Assembly (NCBI GenBank): GCA_034430895.1
Contig: DAOUDW010000061.1
Span: 62,001-126,000, forward strand
Source: WVZH01 sp034430895
Lineage (GTDB): Bacteria > Chloroflexota > Anaerolineae > Anaerolineales > E44-bin32
Reading direction: 5' to 3'
Length of the DNA stretch: 64,000 nucleotides
Position 1 is the stretch's first letter. The number at the start of each line of letters is the position of its first letter. Under the pieces are notes generated by a model. It saw only the letters and a list, made by a program, of their open reading frames with translations, was not told where the DNA came from and did not search any database. Shown piece after piece: positions 10,401 through 18,068 of the stretch. The position numbers and the translations under genes were made by a program.

Positions 10401-10820
10401 ATACCCCAGACGGATGCTCTGTTCGGTCTGAACGGCAGCGTAATTAAGAACGCGTTGTTTGCAGAGAACGACGAACTTCTCCAAACCGAACGCTTCGATG
10501 TCTCTTTTGGTTTTAAAGCCTTTATCACGTTCGACATTCACTTCAACCCACAAGCCCTGACAGTCGAAGCCATTTTGGTAGCGTGTCTGATGGCCTTGCA
10601 TACTCTTATAACGATGGAACAGGTCTTTATACGTCCGTCCCCATCCATGGTGAACGCCCATCGGATTGTTGGCCGTAATGGGACCATCGATAAATGACCA
10701 CGTCGGACTATTCTGACGTAAAGTCCGTAGTTTCTCAAATGCCCTCGTCTGCTCCCAGAACTTGAGGATTTCGTGTTCCTGCACAACGAAATCGATTTTA
10801 CTAGGTACTGCTTTGAACAT
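7452..10820 (-). CDS. ileS: Isoleucyl-tRNA synthetase, type 2, with swapped HIGH motif
   Basis: This 1122-aa synthetase charges tRNA-Ile and has a large CP1 editing domain (about residues 240-420, with TTTPWTLTSN and GTGIVHIAPGCGAEDF). The HIGH signature reads G-V-H-H at residues 55-58 instead of HxGH. The KMSKS site is degenerate, M-H-K-S at 663-666 (EDGRAMHKSWGN). A GXHH signature is known from IleRS2 enzymes that are extremely resistant to mupirocin. C-terminal domains are those of type 2 enzymes. It starts 8 bases after alaX and both follow an Ile T-box. No second ileS is seen in this window. Confidence 0.97.
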   Translation of the reverse strand: MFKAVPSKIDFVVQEHEILKFWEQTRAFEKLRTLRQNSPTWSFIDGPITANNPMGVHHGWGRTYKDLFHRYKSMQGHQTRYQNGFDCQGLWVEVNVERDKGFKTKRDIEAFGLEKFVVLCKQRVLNYAAVQTEQSIRLGYWMDWNDPEMLRWLSEKLGEDPVQMIEYPGPLGPVKDSVEYLVGHLGMPELGGSYFTFSDENNYTIWSVLKSCNERGWVYKGTDVMPWCWRCGTGLSQHEIVTEGYQEVTHPSVTLRFPLRDRPGESLLIWTTTPWTLTSNVAAAVGPDLTYVRVKQGDEFFYLSGGTLHMLKGEYEVVAELKGTELEGWTYQGPFDDLPVQIEKGSPQAHRVILWDEVGEEEGTGIVHIAPGCGAEDFALGKEFDLPVIAPLNESGHFVDDFDWLSGMHVNAVTQPIFEKLGEKGLSYRIDDYTHRYPVCWRCGEDLVFRLVDEWFISMGQQLDKPYDEVTKAEKAENLRHQIMEVVIDETQWYPSFGFERELDWLRNMHDWMISKKRYWGLALPIWECNQCGNFDIIGSKEELKERAVAGWEEFEGHSPHRPFIDAVKIECSQCGAQIERIPDVGNPWLDAGIVGMSTLSYNSDPEYWRKWYPADLISESFPGQFRNWFYSLLAMSTILERKAPFRNVFTYATLLAEDGRAMHKSWGNAIEFNEAADKMGVDVMRWLYCNHRPERDLIFGYHRADEVRRQFLIPLWNVYSFFVTYANIDRWQPEEDRKVNYSQIDRWILSRFNQLLNVISQALDSFEPDAATDAANQFLDELSNWYLRRSRRRFWAKAGASEDSDEDKHAAYATLYEVLVNLARVFAPFVPFVTEAMYQNLVRSVDPDAPESVHHCDWPVANEARIDQDLMTNMDLVTKLVSLGHAARNKANRKLRQPLAHAAFFVGSKQEAETVRQYSDLILEELNVKEIRLLDAVSEAAAFRIKPLPKQLGQKYGSRFPAIQKAIHNLAAEDVEKVVVQLLNEGKSFEVDLEGEKIAILAEEVEVQIDAHEGFVAVAEGAKVVALNTELSAELILEGLAREFVRRVQDLRKQADLQVDDRIQIEYNASDRLDEAVTVHRDYILGETLGTSLESVEAPSGKASASHEFDGESLVVALIEA

Positions 10821-10828
10821 ATTTCACC

Positions 10829-11539
10829 TCAAGCATCCAATTCAACCACCAGGCGTTTATTGATTGCGCCCTTGCTTTTGTAATCCACGATATGAATTTC
10901 ACCGACTTCCTTCGTATTGGCGACATGTGTGCCACCATCCGCCTGCAAATCCAATCCTTCGATTTCCACAATGCGGACTTCCTGGATCGCCGGGGGTAAG
11001 AGATTGATCTTGGTACGAATGAGATCCGGTATCTTAAAGGCTTCCTCCCTGGGAAGTATGTCGACCTTCACAGGGCGGGCTGCAACGACTTCGCGATTGA
11101 TCTTTTCTTCAATTTCACCGACGAGCTCCTTATGCATCGATTCGAACTCAAAGTCCATCCTGCCTCTAAGCAGTTCCATATTTCCGCCCGTAACCGCAGC
11201 ACCGTAATCCCGCCAGATGACGCCGCAAAGAATGTGCATGGCGGTATGAATGCGCATCAATGAATACCGCCGCTGCCAATCGATCTTGCCCTCGACCGCC
11301 GCACCGATTTCCGGCTGATCGCCTTCGATTTGATGCCAGATCTGCCCATCCTTCCGTCGCACCTTTCGAACCGGCAAGGTCCGTTCGCCAATCCGAAGCA
11401 CCCCGTGATCGCAAGGTTGACCCCCACCGCCAGGGTAGAATGCAGTGCGATCGAGAACAACCCCATTCTCGGAAACATCCACGATCTTGGCTTGGAAAAC
11501 CTTACAGTATGCATCTTGATGAAAAAGCAGCTCCGTCAT
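10829..11539 (-). CDS. AlaX-type alanyl-tRNA editing protein
   Basis: This 236-aa protein resembles the editing part of AlaRS: an N-terminal domain with TAFYPGGGGQPCD, the HxxxH metal motif in RIHTAMHIL, and DGGTHVANTKEVG, where Asp replaces the Cys of the AlaRS motif as in some AlaX proteins. Such proteins hydrolyse mischarged tRNA, usually Ser- or Gly-tRNA-Ala. The ATG at 11539 has AAGGAG 5-6 bases upstream and follows the T-box terminator. A longer reading to 11752 is rejected because it runs through the T-box RNA. It is co-transcribed with ileS under Ile control, which is an odd pairing for an Ala-tRNA editor. Confidence 0.88.
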   Translation of the reverse strand: MTELLFHQDAYCKVFQAKIVDVSENGVVLDRTAFYPGGGGQPCDHGVLRIGERTLPVRKVRRKDGQIWHQIEGDQPEIGAAVEGKIDWQRRYSLMRIHTAMHILCGVIWRDYGAAVTGGNMELLRGRMDFEFESMHKELVGEIEEKINREVVAARPVKVDILPREEAFKIPDLIRTKINLLPPAIQEVRIVEIEGLDLQADGGTHVANTKEVGEIHIVDYKSKGAINKRLVVELDA

Positions 11540-11587
11540 CAACCGCTCCTTACCATATTTCAAATATGGAACTTGCCCAACTCCCGA

Positions 11588-11888
11588 AAATAAAAATCTC
11601 GTCCCCATACAGGGACGAGAAGGTAAACCTTTCCCGCGGTACCACCCCGGTTCCTGCATCACTGCAGGCACTCGTTCGAACACGACCTGGTATACCAGGT
11701 TTATGCTCGCGCCCGGGATAACGGCAGGCGAAGCCGGTTTCCTTACTAGCAAAAATACTGCATTCAGGTCACAGCTCTGGAGGGATTTTCCACCCGCCAG
11801 GTAGACCCGGCTCTCACCAACCCGGGCTCGCTTCCAACCCTACAGGGGTATACTCGTCTCCGTCACAGCTTTTCGCTTTTTAATATTG
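11588..11888 (-). promoter_or_regulatory. T-box riboswitch, isoleucine-specific
   Basis: The minus strand carries a canonical T-box sequence, GGGGTGGTACCGCG (11648-11635), the tRNA-binding side of the antiterminator. Upstream are Stem I features: an AG-bulge region (GACGAGTA) and a GGTTGGTGAGAGCC apical region. The likely specifier is ATC at 11786-11784, in GAAAATCCCTCCAGAGCTG, which decodes Ile. The U in UGGU pairs with discriminator A73. The terminator hairpin is at 11620-11597 with T-rich sequence to 11588. Uncharged tRNA-Ile should allow transcription of alaX and ileS. Confidence 0.92.
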
Positions 11889-11894
11889 CGAATG

Positions 11895-11923
11895 ATTATG
11901 CCACAAGCAAGATGCACGGTCAA
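11895..11923 (-). promoter_or_regulatory. Sigma70 promoter of the T-box/alaX/ileS operon
   Basis: TTGACC (11923-11918), a 17-base spacer and CATAAT (11900-11895) on the minus strand. The -35 box overlaps the stop codon of the upstream RNase H-like gene. Confidence 0.75.
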
Positions 11924-12321
11924 TGGCCGAGAATTTCAACCGTCCGTGAACGTGATTGATGTCGCAATCGTCGATCGGAAAATCGGTCGAGAAGCGCGTC
12001 CGCCTCATCCCAAAGGTCCCGCATGCGCAAATTCTTGACCTTCCAGTCCCCGCGTAATTGATTGAGGACCAATTGGCTGTCCCCTCGGACCTCGACTAGA
12101 CATGCTGCAGGATCCGACCCTTCCGCCTCGATCTCTGCGATCAGCGCTTCCAAACCAGCGATCAATGCCTTGTATTCCGCCTCGTTGTTGGTGCCATGAC
12201 CAAAATTAAGCCGCACCGGTCGGGCTGGTTTTCGTCCCTTGGCTTGAATACGGTAAGATCCATAGATTAAACCCGGATTACCTTTGCTGCCTCCGTCAAA
12301 AACGAGAACATATTCCTTCAT
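11920..12321 (-). CDS. RNase HI-like protein lacking the C-terminal catalytic segment
   Basis: The product (133 aa from the ATG at 12321) has the RNase H fold pattern: FDGGSKGNPG (first Asp), NNEAEYKALIAGLEAL (Glu) and RGDSQLV (second Asp). The His loop and fourth acidic residue usually seen near the C-terminus are missing; the chain ends HQSRSRTVEILGH. It may still cut RNA in RNA:DNA hybrids, or act as a reduced family member. The end looks natural and not frameshifted. It follows the metallo-beta-lactamase gene by 51 bases. Confidence 0.82.
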   Translation of the reverse strand: MKEYVLVFDGGSKGNPGLIYGSYRIQAKGRKPARPVRLNFGHGTNNEAEYKALIAGLEALIAEIEAEGSDPAACLVEVRGDSQLVLNQLRGDWKVKNLRMRDLWDEADALLDRFSDRRLRHQSRSRTVEILGH

Positions 12322-12372
12322 CACAAATACGTCACCTTTAGAATGCAAGGACTCGAGCATAATAGTAGAGGC

Positions 12373-13206
12373 TCAGAAGTCTCCATACCACTGTTGATAC
12401 AGACCCAGCAGATTGCTCGTATGCAACTCTTCCGCCAATCCGTTTAACAAAATGCGGCTCTTGCCACAAGACTCAACATCGATTGCTCGCAGGTATTCTT
12501 CCGGTTCTCGCCGCCGGGATGCTGTACGAACGTGGCGTCGTAATCGATCGAGGTAATCGATGTTCTCCTCCACCTTCGACTTAACCTCACCGCGCAAAAC
12601 CACTTCTCCGTGTCCCTGAATCAGATTTTCCAGTCTCATATCGGGAATCTTTTGCAGGCTGTCGATCATGATCTCGTAATCTCCATCGACAATGTACGGT
12701 ACGGGCATCATGATGTCACCGGAAAAAAGCACGCGGTCTTCTTCAATCAAAACGCCTATCCCATCCGGGCTATGTCCCGGTAAGTAGATTAATTGAAGCG
12801 TACGTTTGCCCACGCGTAAACTGATACCACCCTGGTCGAAAATGACATCCGGAAGAACGATGCGAACACCCGCCAATTCCTTGTTCTGTTGCTTGGCATT
12901 TTCCAGCGCCACTCTTCCCTGTGTGTCCAATAATGCTCTACAGCGTTCGTGTCCGATGATGATGGCATCCGGAAACCACGAATTGCCAAGGCTATGGTCC
13001 GCATGATAGTGTGTATTGATCAAATAGCGAACCGGCTTATGGATTCTATTCTCTAGGAAATCGCGAATTTCTTGGGTTTCTTCGGGATACGCAAGTGTGT
13101 CGATCAGAACCGACCATTCCGGACCGACGACGGCTCCGGCATTTACTTTGGCATATAGTTCACTCGTGAAGAGATATACATCCTCAGCGACGCGTTCGCG
13201 AACCAT
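12373..13206 (-). CDS. Metallo-beta-lactamase fold hydrolase
   Basis: This 277-aa protein has the HxHxDH metal motif as NTHYHADHSLGN, a downstream PGHSPDG, and SGDIMMP with the bridging Asp. The family includes glyoxalase II-like and other hydrolases, and the substrate cannot be told from sequence. I chose the ATG at 13206, with GGAGGGAGA directly upstream. A good promoter (TTGACA, 18 bases, TATGCT) lies at 13269-13240. Confidence 0.85.
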   Translation of the reverse strand: MVRERVAEDVYLFTSELYAKVNAGAVVGPEWSVLIDTLAYPEETQEIRDFLENRIHKPVRYLINTHYHADHSLGNSWFPDAIIIGHERCRALLDTQGRVALENAKQQNKELAGVRIVLPDVIFDQGGISLRVGKRTLQLIYLPGHSPDGIGVLIEEDRVLFSGDIMMPVPYIVDGDYEIMIDSLQKIPDMRLENLIQGHGEVVLRGEVKSKVEENIDYLDRLRRHVRTASRRREPEEYLRAIDVESCGKSRILLNGLAEELHTSNLLGLYQQWYGDF

Positions 13207-13239
13207 TCTCCCTCCATACAGCAGAACACAGCGAACGGA

Positions 13240-13269
13240 AGCATAGCACAAGCGAATACAGGATGTCAA
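13240..13269 (-). promoter_or_regulatory. Sigma70 promoter of the metallo-beta-lactamase-fold gene
   Basis: TTGACA (13269-13264), an 18-base spacer and TATGCT (13245-13240) on the minus strand. The start would be near 13233, leaving a short leader with a strong Shine-Dalgarno sequence. Confidence 0.7.
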
Positions 13270-13276
13270 GAATACT

Positions 13277-14836
13277 TTACATAAATTTGTTTTTCAATTC
13301 TGCTGCTTCTGCTCCTACAGCTTCAATGGGGAGAACTACCTGCTTTTGATCTGCGTCACAGACGAGTTCGACACCCCCTCGTTCCAGGTTCCGCTTACTA
13401 ACCGTAATACGTGTAAAGCACCCGATCAGATCCGCGTCCGTAAACTTCACACCCGGCGAGGCATCTCGGTCATCGAGCAACACACTGAGACCCTGCTGCG
13501 TCAACGCCTCATACACCTCCTGTGTCTCTTGCGGAGATCGAAGGTCCACCAAGTACACATCGTACGGCGCCAATCTTGCTGGCCAATGTACGACGCCATC
13601 ATGTTGAGAGACATCGATCAAAACTGCGAGTATGGGCTCGATGTATAAGGTTCCCGCGCTTACCAATCCTTGTGCCATATCCCCTTTTTCATCCGAAAAC
13701 TTAAGCGCCTGGCCGAAATCTTTCCAACCACCCAAATAGATTCCCGAACGTGATTCGAGTGGTTCACCGCATTGTGGGCATCGATCTCCCGCTTTTGCCA
13801 TGGCAATATCGTCGATCATGGTGATATTGAAATCTCGCGGGTAGTTCACTCCTGTATAATGAAAACCCGCCTGGTTTGCACCGCTGGCGAAATTCGCGCC
13901 ATCTTCAATCGAGAGATCAGCCACAACCAGAACACCTTCAGAATCAAGCTGATTCCGAACTTTAAGGTCAATCGGGCTTGCGTAACCAGGTACCGCCCCG
14001 CAGTCTTCAATTTCCTTCCGGGAAGCTGGTGTCAATGATCCCTGGTTGAGCACGCCCTCGAGCTTCTCAAGACTGATCTCCAGATCGCCTCGAATCAAAG
14101 CCAGCACAAGACTACCTTGATCGCTATGTAAGAATACGGCTTTCAAGGTCATTGTCTTCGGGATGTTGAGGAATTTAGATAGACCGTCGATCGTGTCCGC
14201 TCCCGGTGTCGAAACGATCTCCACCGTCTGGGCTTCTTCCTGCACAGGATCATTTCGCAGGAATCGTGCATTTGCCTGCGACGCCACATAGGAACACGAT
14301 GAGCAAGCCAACAACGCTTCCGGTCCGAAATCACATACATACACCCATCCAACGGCATTATCTTTCCACTCCATGCGTTGTGACGCTATACCGAGGGAAT
14401 CTAGTCTTGTTTCGATCTGATCTAACCATCGCTGGCGCAGGTCATTCTGTGAAGTCTGTGAAATCGATGCAGAAATCCATTGCAATCCACTCGCCCATCT
14501 CGGCCGAGTAAGACCTCTGGGAAGGTTTGAAAAGAATATTGAACGCTTTGAAAGCAGCCGCAGCGGCAACTGACGATAGGATTGAAGCTCATCGTCGATT
14601 ACCTCCATCCATCCATCCATATCAACATCTTGCGGCAACCCCACGAATTCGATTTCGTTATCCGTAGACAACAATGCATGGCATATATTGTTGGCTACAC
14701 GCAACCCAAAAGGGAGAAATATGATTTTATCTTCAGCCAGGCGAATCAAAGCTGCCCGAAGCGCATACGCCGTCGACGGATCATTGCCTGCAGGCGTCTG
14801 GCGCAGGGTGCGTCCAAAGCTTTCCGTCATTCGCAT
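13277..14836 (-). CDS. Degenerate prolyl-tRNA synthetase paralogue (editing and anticodon domains kept)
   Basis: This uninterrupted 519-aa protein aligns by eye with bacterial ProRS from end to end (TLRQTPAG, SYRQLPL, then the inserted YbaK-like editing domain). Motif 2, normally FRDE-x-RPRFG, reads FFSNLPRGLTRPRW at 101-114. Motif 3, normally GIGV-x-R, reads GTLYIEPIL at 395-403, losing the ATP-binding Arg. The editing domain (about 200-345) keeps its features: LKAV Lys (232), GAVPGYASP (280-288) and FHY His (326). The anticodon-binding domain (about 418-510) is present. I infer an enzyme that cannot activate proline but may deacylate Ala-tRNA-Pro in trans. GAGGAGG precedes the ATG. It follows the M23 gene by 25 bases. 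Confidence 0.85.
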   Translation of the reverse strand: MRMTESFGRTLRQTPAGNDPSTAYALRAALIRLAEDKIIFLPFGLRVANNICHALLSTDNEIEFVGLPQDVDMDGWMEVIDDELQSYRQLPLRLLSKRSIFFSNLPRGLTRPRWASGLQWISASISQTSQNDLRQRWLDQIETRLDSLGIASQRMEWKDNAVGWVYVCDFGPEALLACSSCSYVASQANARFLRNDPVQEEAQTVEIVSTPGADTIDGLSKFLNIPKTMTLKAVFLHSDQGSLVLALIRGDLEISLEKLEGVLNQGSLTPASRKEIEDCGAVPGYASPIDLKVRNQLDSEGVLVVADLSIEDGANFASGANQAGFHYTGVNYPRDFNITMIDDIAMAKAGDRCPQCGEPLESRSGIYLGGWKDFGQALKFSDEKGDMAQGLVSAGTLYIEPILAVLIDVSQHDGVVHWPARLAPYDVYLVDLRSPQETQEVYEALTQQGLSVLLDDRDASPGVKFTDADLIGCFTRITVSKRNLERGGVELVCDADQKQVVLPIEAVGAEAAELKNKFM

Positions 14837-14861
14837 TCCATCCTCCTCGAGCGAATGGGGA

Positions 14862-15950
14862 TTATAAATCGGGCGGAGTTGTCAGGTCGACTGGCGTCGG
14901 TGTGGGATGGACAACAAAACCTTTGCGGCCGCGAAAGAGAATAAAATTGGTTTCTCCAGCATAGAGTGTTAAATAAGCCTCATATTCAAAACCAGCAAAA
15001 TCAATTGTGATTTTATAAGGCCCTGCTGGCAAATCACTGATCACAAAATTTTCATTATAGTATTCATCGGGGTGAATCGTCGTTAGAACGTACGTCCACA
15101 CTTCCCATTTTTTATCCGTCTCGAGAGACCGGATTTCAATGGGGAACTCTGGCAACAGGAACCCGGAAGTATCGGTAACTCGTCCTGCCAATACCGCCCA
15201 ACCCTCCGGAGGTACCATCCATAATTCCGGATTTCTAGTTGCGAAGAAACTATTTTCCCCAAGACGAACTTCAAAGTGTAGGTGAGGGCCGTCCGAGTGT
15301 CCGGTCGAACCTACTGTCCCGAGCTGCTCGCCGGCTTGTACGTACTGTCCATCCCATACAAACATCGATTGCATATGAGCGTATACCGTAAAGAGTTCCT
15401 GACCTTGATAGCCAAAATCATGTCGAACTGCGACCGCAAGACCGTATGGATCGGAGGGATCTTCGATACCTCGATAGAGCCCATACCCAGCCCACACCAC
15501 CTCACCCGCTCCTGCGGCAAGCACAGGAGCACCACGTTCCGCTCCCAAATCCACACCGGTATGAATAGCCGATTCACCGAAATAGGAACTACCATAGCGG
15601 TAAAACGGATGCGGCCAATTCACCTGTCCCGAGGGAATGGGACGCCAGAAGAAATAATGATCTTCCGCACGCAAAGCCCATGGCGCAGGATATGGCGGCG
15701 GTCTCCAATCCAATTCCTCGCTCGGAGCAAAGGTTGGGAAGATGACGGGCAACGGTGTTCGAGCCGGATCGCCTTGCATCGGATTCAACGCGATTTGCGT
15801 AGCCTCTGGAGTCGCGGTTACTAATGGCAACAGAGCAGCATCGAACGACGCTGTGGCCTGGGACGAGCGATCACCTGTTGCAGGTCCGCAGGCGAACAGC
15901 ATCACAGCTAACAGCATCATCGTGAGGAGCAGCAAACCCAGGCGTTTCAT
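14862..15950 (-). CDS. M23 family metallopeptidase, lipoprotein
   Basis: The 362-aa product starts with a lipoprotein signal (MKRLGLLLLTMMLLAVMLFACG; the lipobox is LFAC). The LytM/M23 domain (about residues 120-240) has HTGVD and HLHFE, the zinc ligands, plus YAHM. Such enzymes cut peptidoglycan cross-links or bind them at the cell surface. A C-terminal beta-sandwich-like region follows (PIEIRSL, PYKITIDFAG). The ATG overlaps the stop of the upstream beta-propeller gene by 4 bases (ATGA), so they are translationally coupled. Confidence 0.9.
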   Translation of the reverse strand: MKRLGLLLLTMMLLAVMLFACGPATGDRSSQATASFDAALLPLVTATPEATQIALNPMQGDPARTPLPVIFPTFAPSEELDWRPPPYPAPWALRAEDHYFFWRPIPSGQVNWPHPFYRYGSSYFGESAIHTGVDLGAERGAPVLAAGAGEVVWAGYGLYRGIEDPSDPYGLAVAVRHDFGYQGQELFTVYAHMQSMFVWDGQYVQAGEQLGTVGSTGHSDGPHLHFEVRLGENSFFATRNPELWMVPPEGWAVLAGRVTDTSGFLLPEFPIEIRSLETDKKWEVWTYVLTTIHPDEYYNENFVISDLPAGPYKITIDFAGFEYEAYLTLYAGETNFILFRGRKGFVVHPTPTPVDLTTPPDL

Positions 15951-17869
15951 GGCGTTACAGTTGGCGTAAATATCGGCTGCGGCGTTGGTGTTGATGATGG
16001 TGTGCGCCAGCGCCAATACCAGGATGTTGCCGTCGGGCGTGGCGTTCGCGTCGGTGTATTCGTTGGGGTCTGAAACGGTGTCGGCGTGACCAACGCGGAG
16101 GCAGGATACAATTCCAGCATCGCATCTGTCCAACTTATTTCCCCGCGCTTGACGAATTCATTCAAACGCGTTCCATGGTAGTATGTGCGCCAATTGGGCA
16201 GCGCAGGAAGACGTTCGAAACCGTAATCCGATGCCAATTTCGTAAAATCGACATAATACCCAGGGGGGATAAAATCACGCAAGGATCCACCTTGATCGTA
16301 AGCCACCGGGTCTCCGTTGTTCCGTGTGTCGAAATCCCACGGCAACTCCCGCAATGGTTCCCCTAATGTGCCGTCTTGAAGAGCAGCAAGCACAAAAACT
16401 CGCCAGTAGGTTTGACCACCAAAATCCTCACGAATGAATTCGACCCATCCAGCCTGGATCGCTGCGCTGTTGAAGGTGAACGCCCTTCCGGTGTACAACC
16501 AATCGTTGTATGCAAATCCAGGAGGCATGGGATCATTCAGACCAACAAAGGCATTATCGAGGCTCTCCAAGAAATCCCATCCCAAAACCGAAATGCTGCG
16601 CTGCCTGAGCGCGAGAAAATCCTGATCGACCGCATCAGATAACGATGGATGAGGTGCACGCACACCGGGCAAATCGACCAATTCCATTCGCGTCGAGCCC
16701 TGCTGCGATTCATCCGCCGTGTCATCTACGATTGGCGCATCGGTGGGTGGAATCCGCTGAGAAGTGTAGATCTCGCCTGGCATCCCGGCCGCTGTCCACG
16801 TGACATCATCCACATCAATCCCTGGCATGAGTGGTATGTCTGTTGCTTCTGTATGATCCAGAGCGAACACATGGAATCGACGATCCAACGCCGTATATAA
16901 CACAGTGATCATGTAGTGGTTATCAGGAGACCATGCTGCGTGGCGACCTTGTCCGACCTCGTAGGGAGCTTGATCCAGGTCGTTCATATCGAACACCTTT
17001 ACGACATCAATCCCCGAATAAGATTCACTATACGCCAATGAAAACCCATCCGCATTAAAAACCGGGGATCTTTCCGCAGTTGATTTGGTGTTGGTTAAGT
17101 TGCGAAATCGATCATCCGGTTCATCAAGATTTGCCAGGAATACATCAGGGGAACCATTTCGGTCGGAAACGAAGGCAATACGGCGGCCTCTAGGATCCCA
17201 GCTTGGATTTTGGTCCGCACCCTGGTGAATGGTCAGCTGGATCGGATCTTGACCAAGATCGATGGGCACAATCCAGATATCGAAATTTCCATCGTAGTAG
17301 GCCTCAAATGCTAACCAATGCCCATCCGGCGACCACGTTGGATTTCCTTCGTAACCCGGTGTATTGGATAGTTGTCTGATTTCACCGGATCGCAAATCCA
17401 GGATATATAAATCCCAATATCCATTCCGCCTGGAGGAAAAGGCAACCGACAACCCATCAGGACTCACAGAAGGATCGCGATCGTCCCATGGGCCACCGGT
17501 TAGTTGAGTGGCGTTCGAATCACCGGACACATAGGCCCACAAGTGCGTTCGTCCATTCTCTCTCGCTGAGTAGATAATCGTTCCCAATGAAGTAATTCTT
17601 GTTGGCGCGGGTGTATTGGTGGGCATTATCGGCGAGGCGGTAAGGGATGGGCTGGGGGTCGGGGTAAATGCCATCGAAGTCGCTAACGAGATTACTGTCG
17701 GATCGAGTTGCGTGTCTCGCGTGTTATTTTGAACCCAAACCCCTATCCAGCCGATTCCTCCGACTGTTAGTAAAGCAATCAGCAAGAAGAATCGAAAAAC
17801 CCAGGGTTTTGACGTTCTTCGTCGTATCCCAGGAGATGTATCCGTCATGGATATATGATTATTTGTCAA
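15947..17869 (-). CDS. Membrane-anchored TolB-like beta-propeller protein
   Basis: This 640-aa protein has one N-terminal membrane helix (about residues 25-48), a Thr/Pro/Ser-rich linker (TPTPSPSLTASPI), and five or more PD40/WD40-like repeats (about 85-370, such as DRDPSVSPDGLSVAFSSRR and NPTWSPDGHWLAF). The C-terminal region is of unknown type and ends in a Thr/Pro tail. It is likely an extracytoplasmic scaffold; the partner is unknown. TTG at 17869 has AGAGGA upstream; an ATG at 17848 lacks one. A TATAAT lies at 17898-17893. It is the first gene of an operon with the M23 peptidase and the ProRS paralogue. Confidence 0.85.
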   Translation of the reverse strand: MTNNHISMTDTSPGIRRRTSKPWVFRFFLLIALLTVGGIGWIGVWVQNNTRDTQLDPTVISLATSMAFTPTPSPSLTASPIMPTNTPAPTRITSLGTIIYSARENGRTHLWAYVSGDSNATQLTGGPWDDRDPSVSPDGLSVAFSSRRNGYWDLYILDLRSGEIRQLSNTPGYEGNPTWSPDGHWLAFEAYYDGNFDIWIVPIDLGQDPIQLTIHQGADQNPSWDPRGRRIAFVSDRNGSPDVFLANLDEPDDRFRNLTNTKSTAERSPVFNADGFSLAYSESYSGIDVVKVFDMNDLDQAPYEVGQGRHAAWSPDNHYMITVLYTALDRRFHVFALDHTEATDIPLMPGIDVDDVTWTAAGMPGEIYTSQRIPPTDAPIVDDTADESQQGSTRMELVDLPGVRAPHPSLSDAVDQDFLALRQRSISVLGWDFLESLDNAFVGLNDPMPPGFAYNDWLYTGRAFTFNSAAIQAGWVEFIREDFGGQTYWRVFVLAALQDGTLGEPLRELPWDFDTRNNGDPVAYDQGGSLRDFIPPGYYVDFTKLASDYGFERLPALPNWRTYYHGTRLNEFVKRGEISWTDAMLELYPASALVTPTPFQTPTNTPTRTPRPTATSWYWRWRTPSSTPTPQPIFTPTVTP

Positions 17870-17892
17870 CGGTCCTCTTCCTCAAGCATGCG

Positions 17893-17898
17893 ATTATA
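17893..17898 (-). promoter_or_regulatory. -10 box upstream of the beta-propeller/M23 operon
   Basis: TATAAT on the minus strand, 23 bases before the TTG start. No convincing -35 box is seen. Confidence 0.5.
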
Positions 17899-18013
17899 CC
17901 TGGGTTCTCTATTCACGCCATTTTGTGCAAGGTAGATGCCAATAGACAGGCAAAAGAAAATCTGTAATAAGATAATAAGAAAGGAAAGCTCTGGCCTTCC
18001 GGGGAAATAACAA

Positions 18014-18034
18014 GAGCCGGTTTAAAACCGGCTC
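18014..18034 (-). terminator. Terminator after the ImmA-like gene
   Basis: GAGCCGGTTT and AAACCGGCTC form a long stem, followed on the minus strand by TTGTTATTT. It ends the regulatory island (18.07-22.9 kb). Confidence 0.7.
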
Positions 18035-18068
18035 AAAATCATAAGAGGAAAATTGAATGTAGATCGTA

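Noticed and set aside
11540..11752. A 71-residue N-terminal extension of the AlaX protein
   Set aside because: It runs through the T-box antiterminator and terminator, and the ATG at 11539 has a strong Shine-Dalgarno and the family start.
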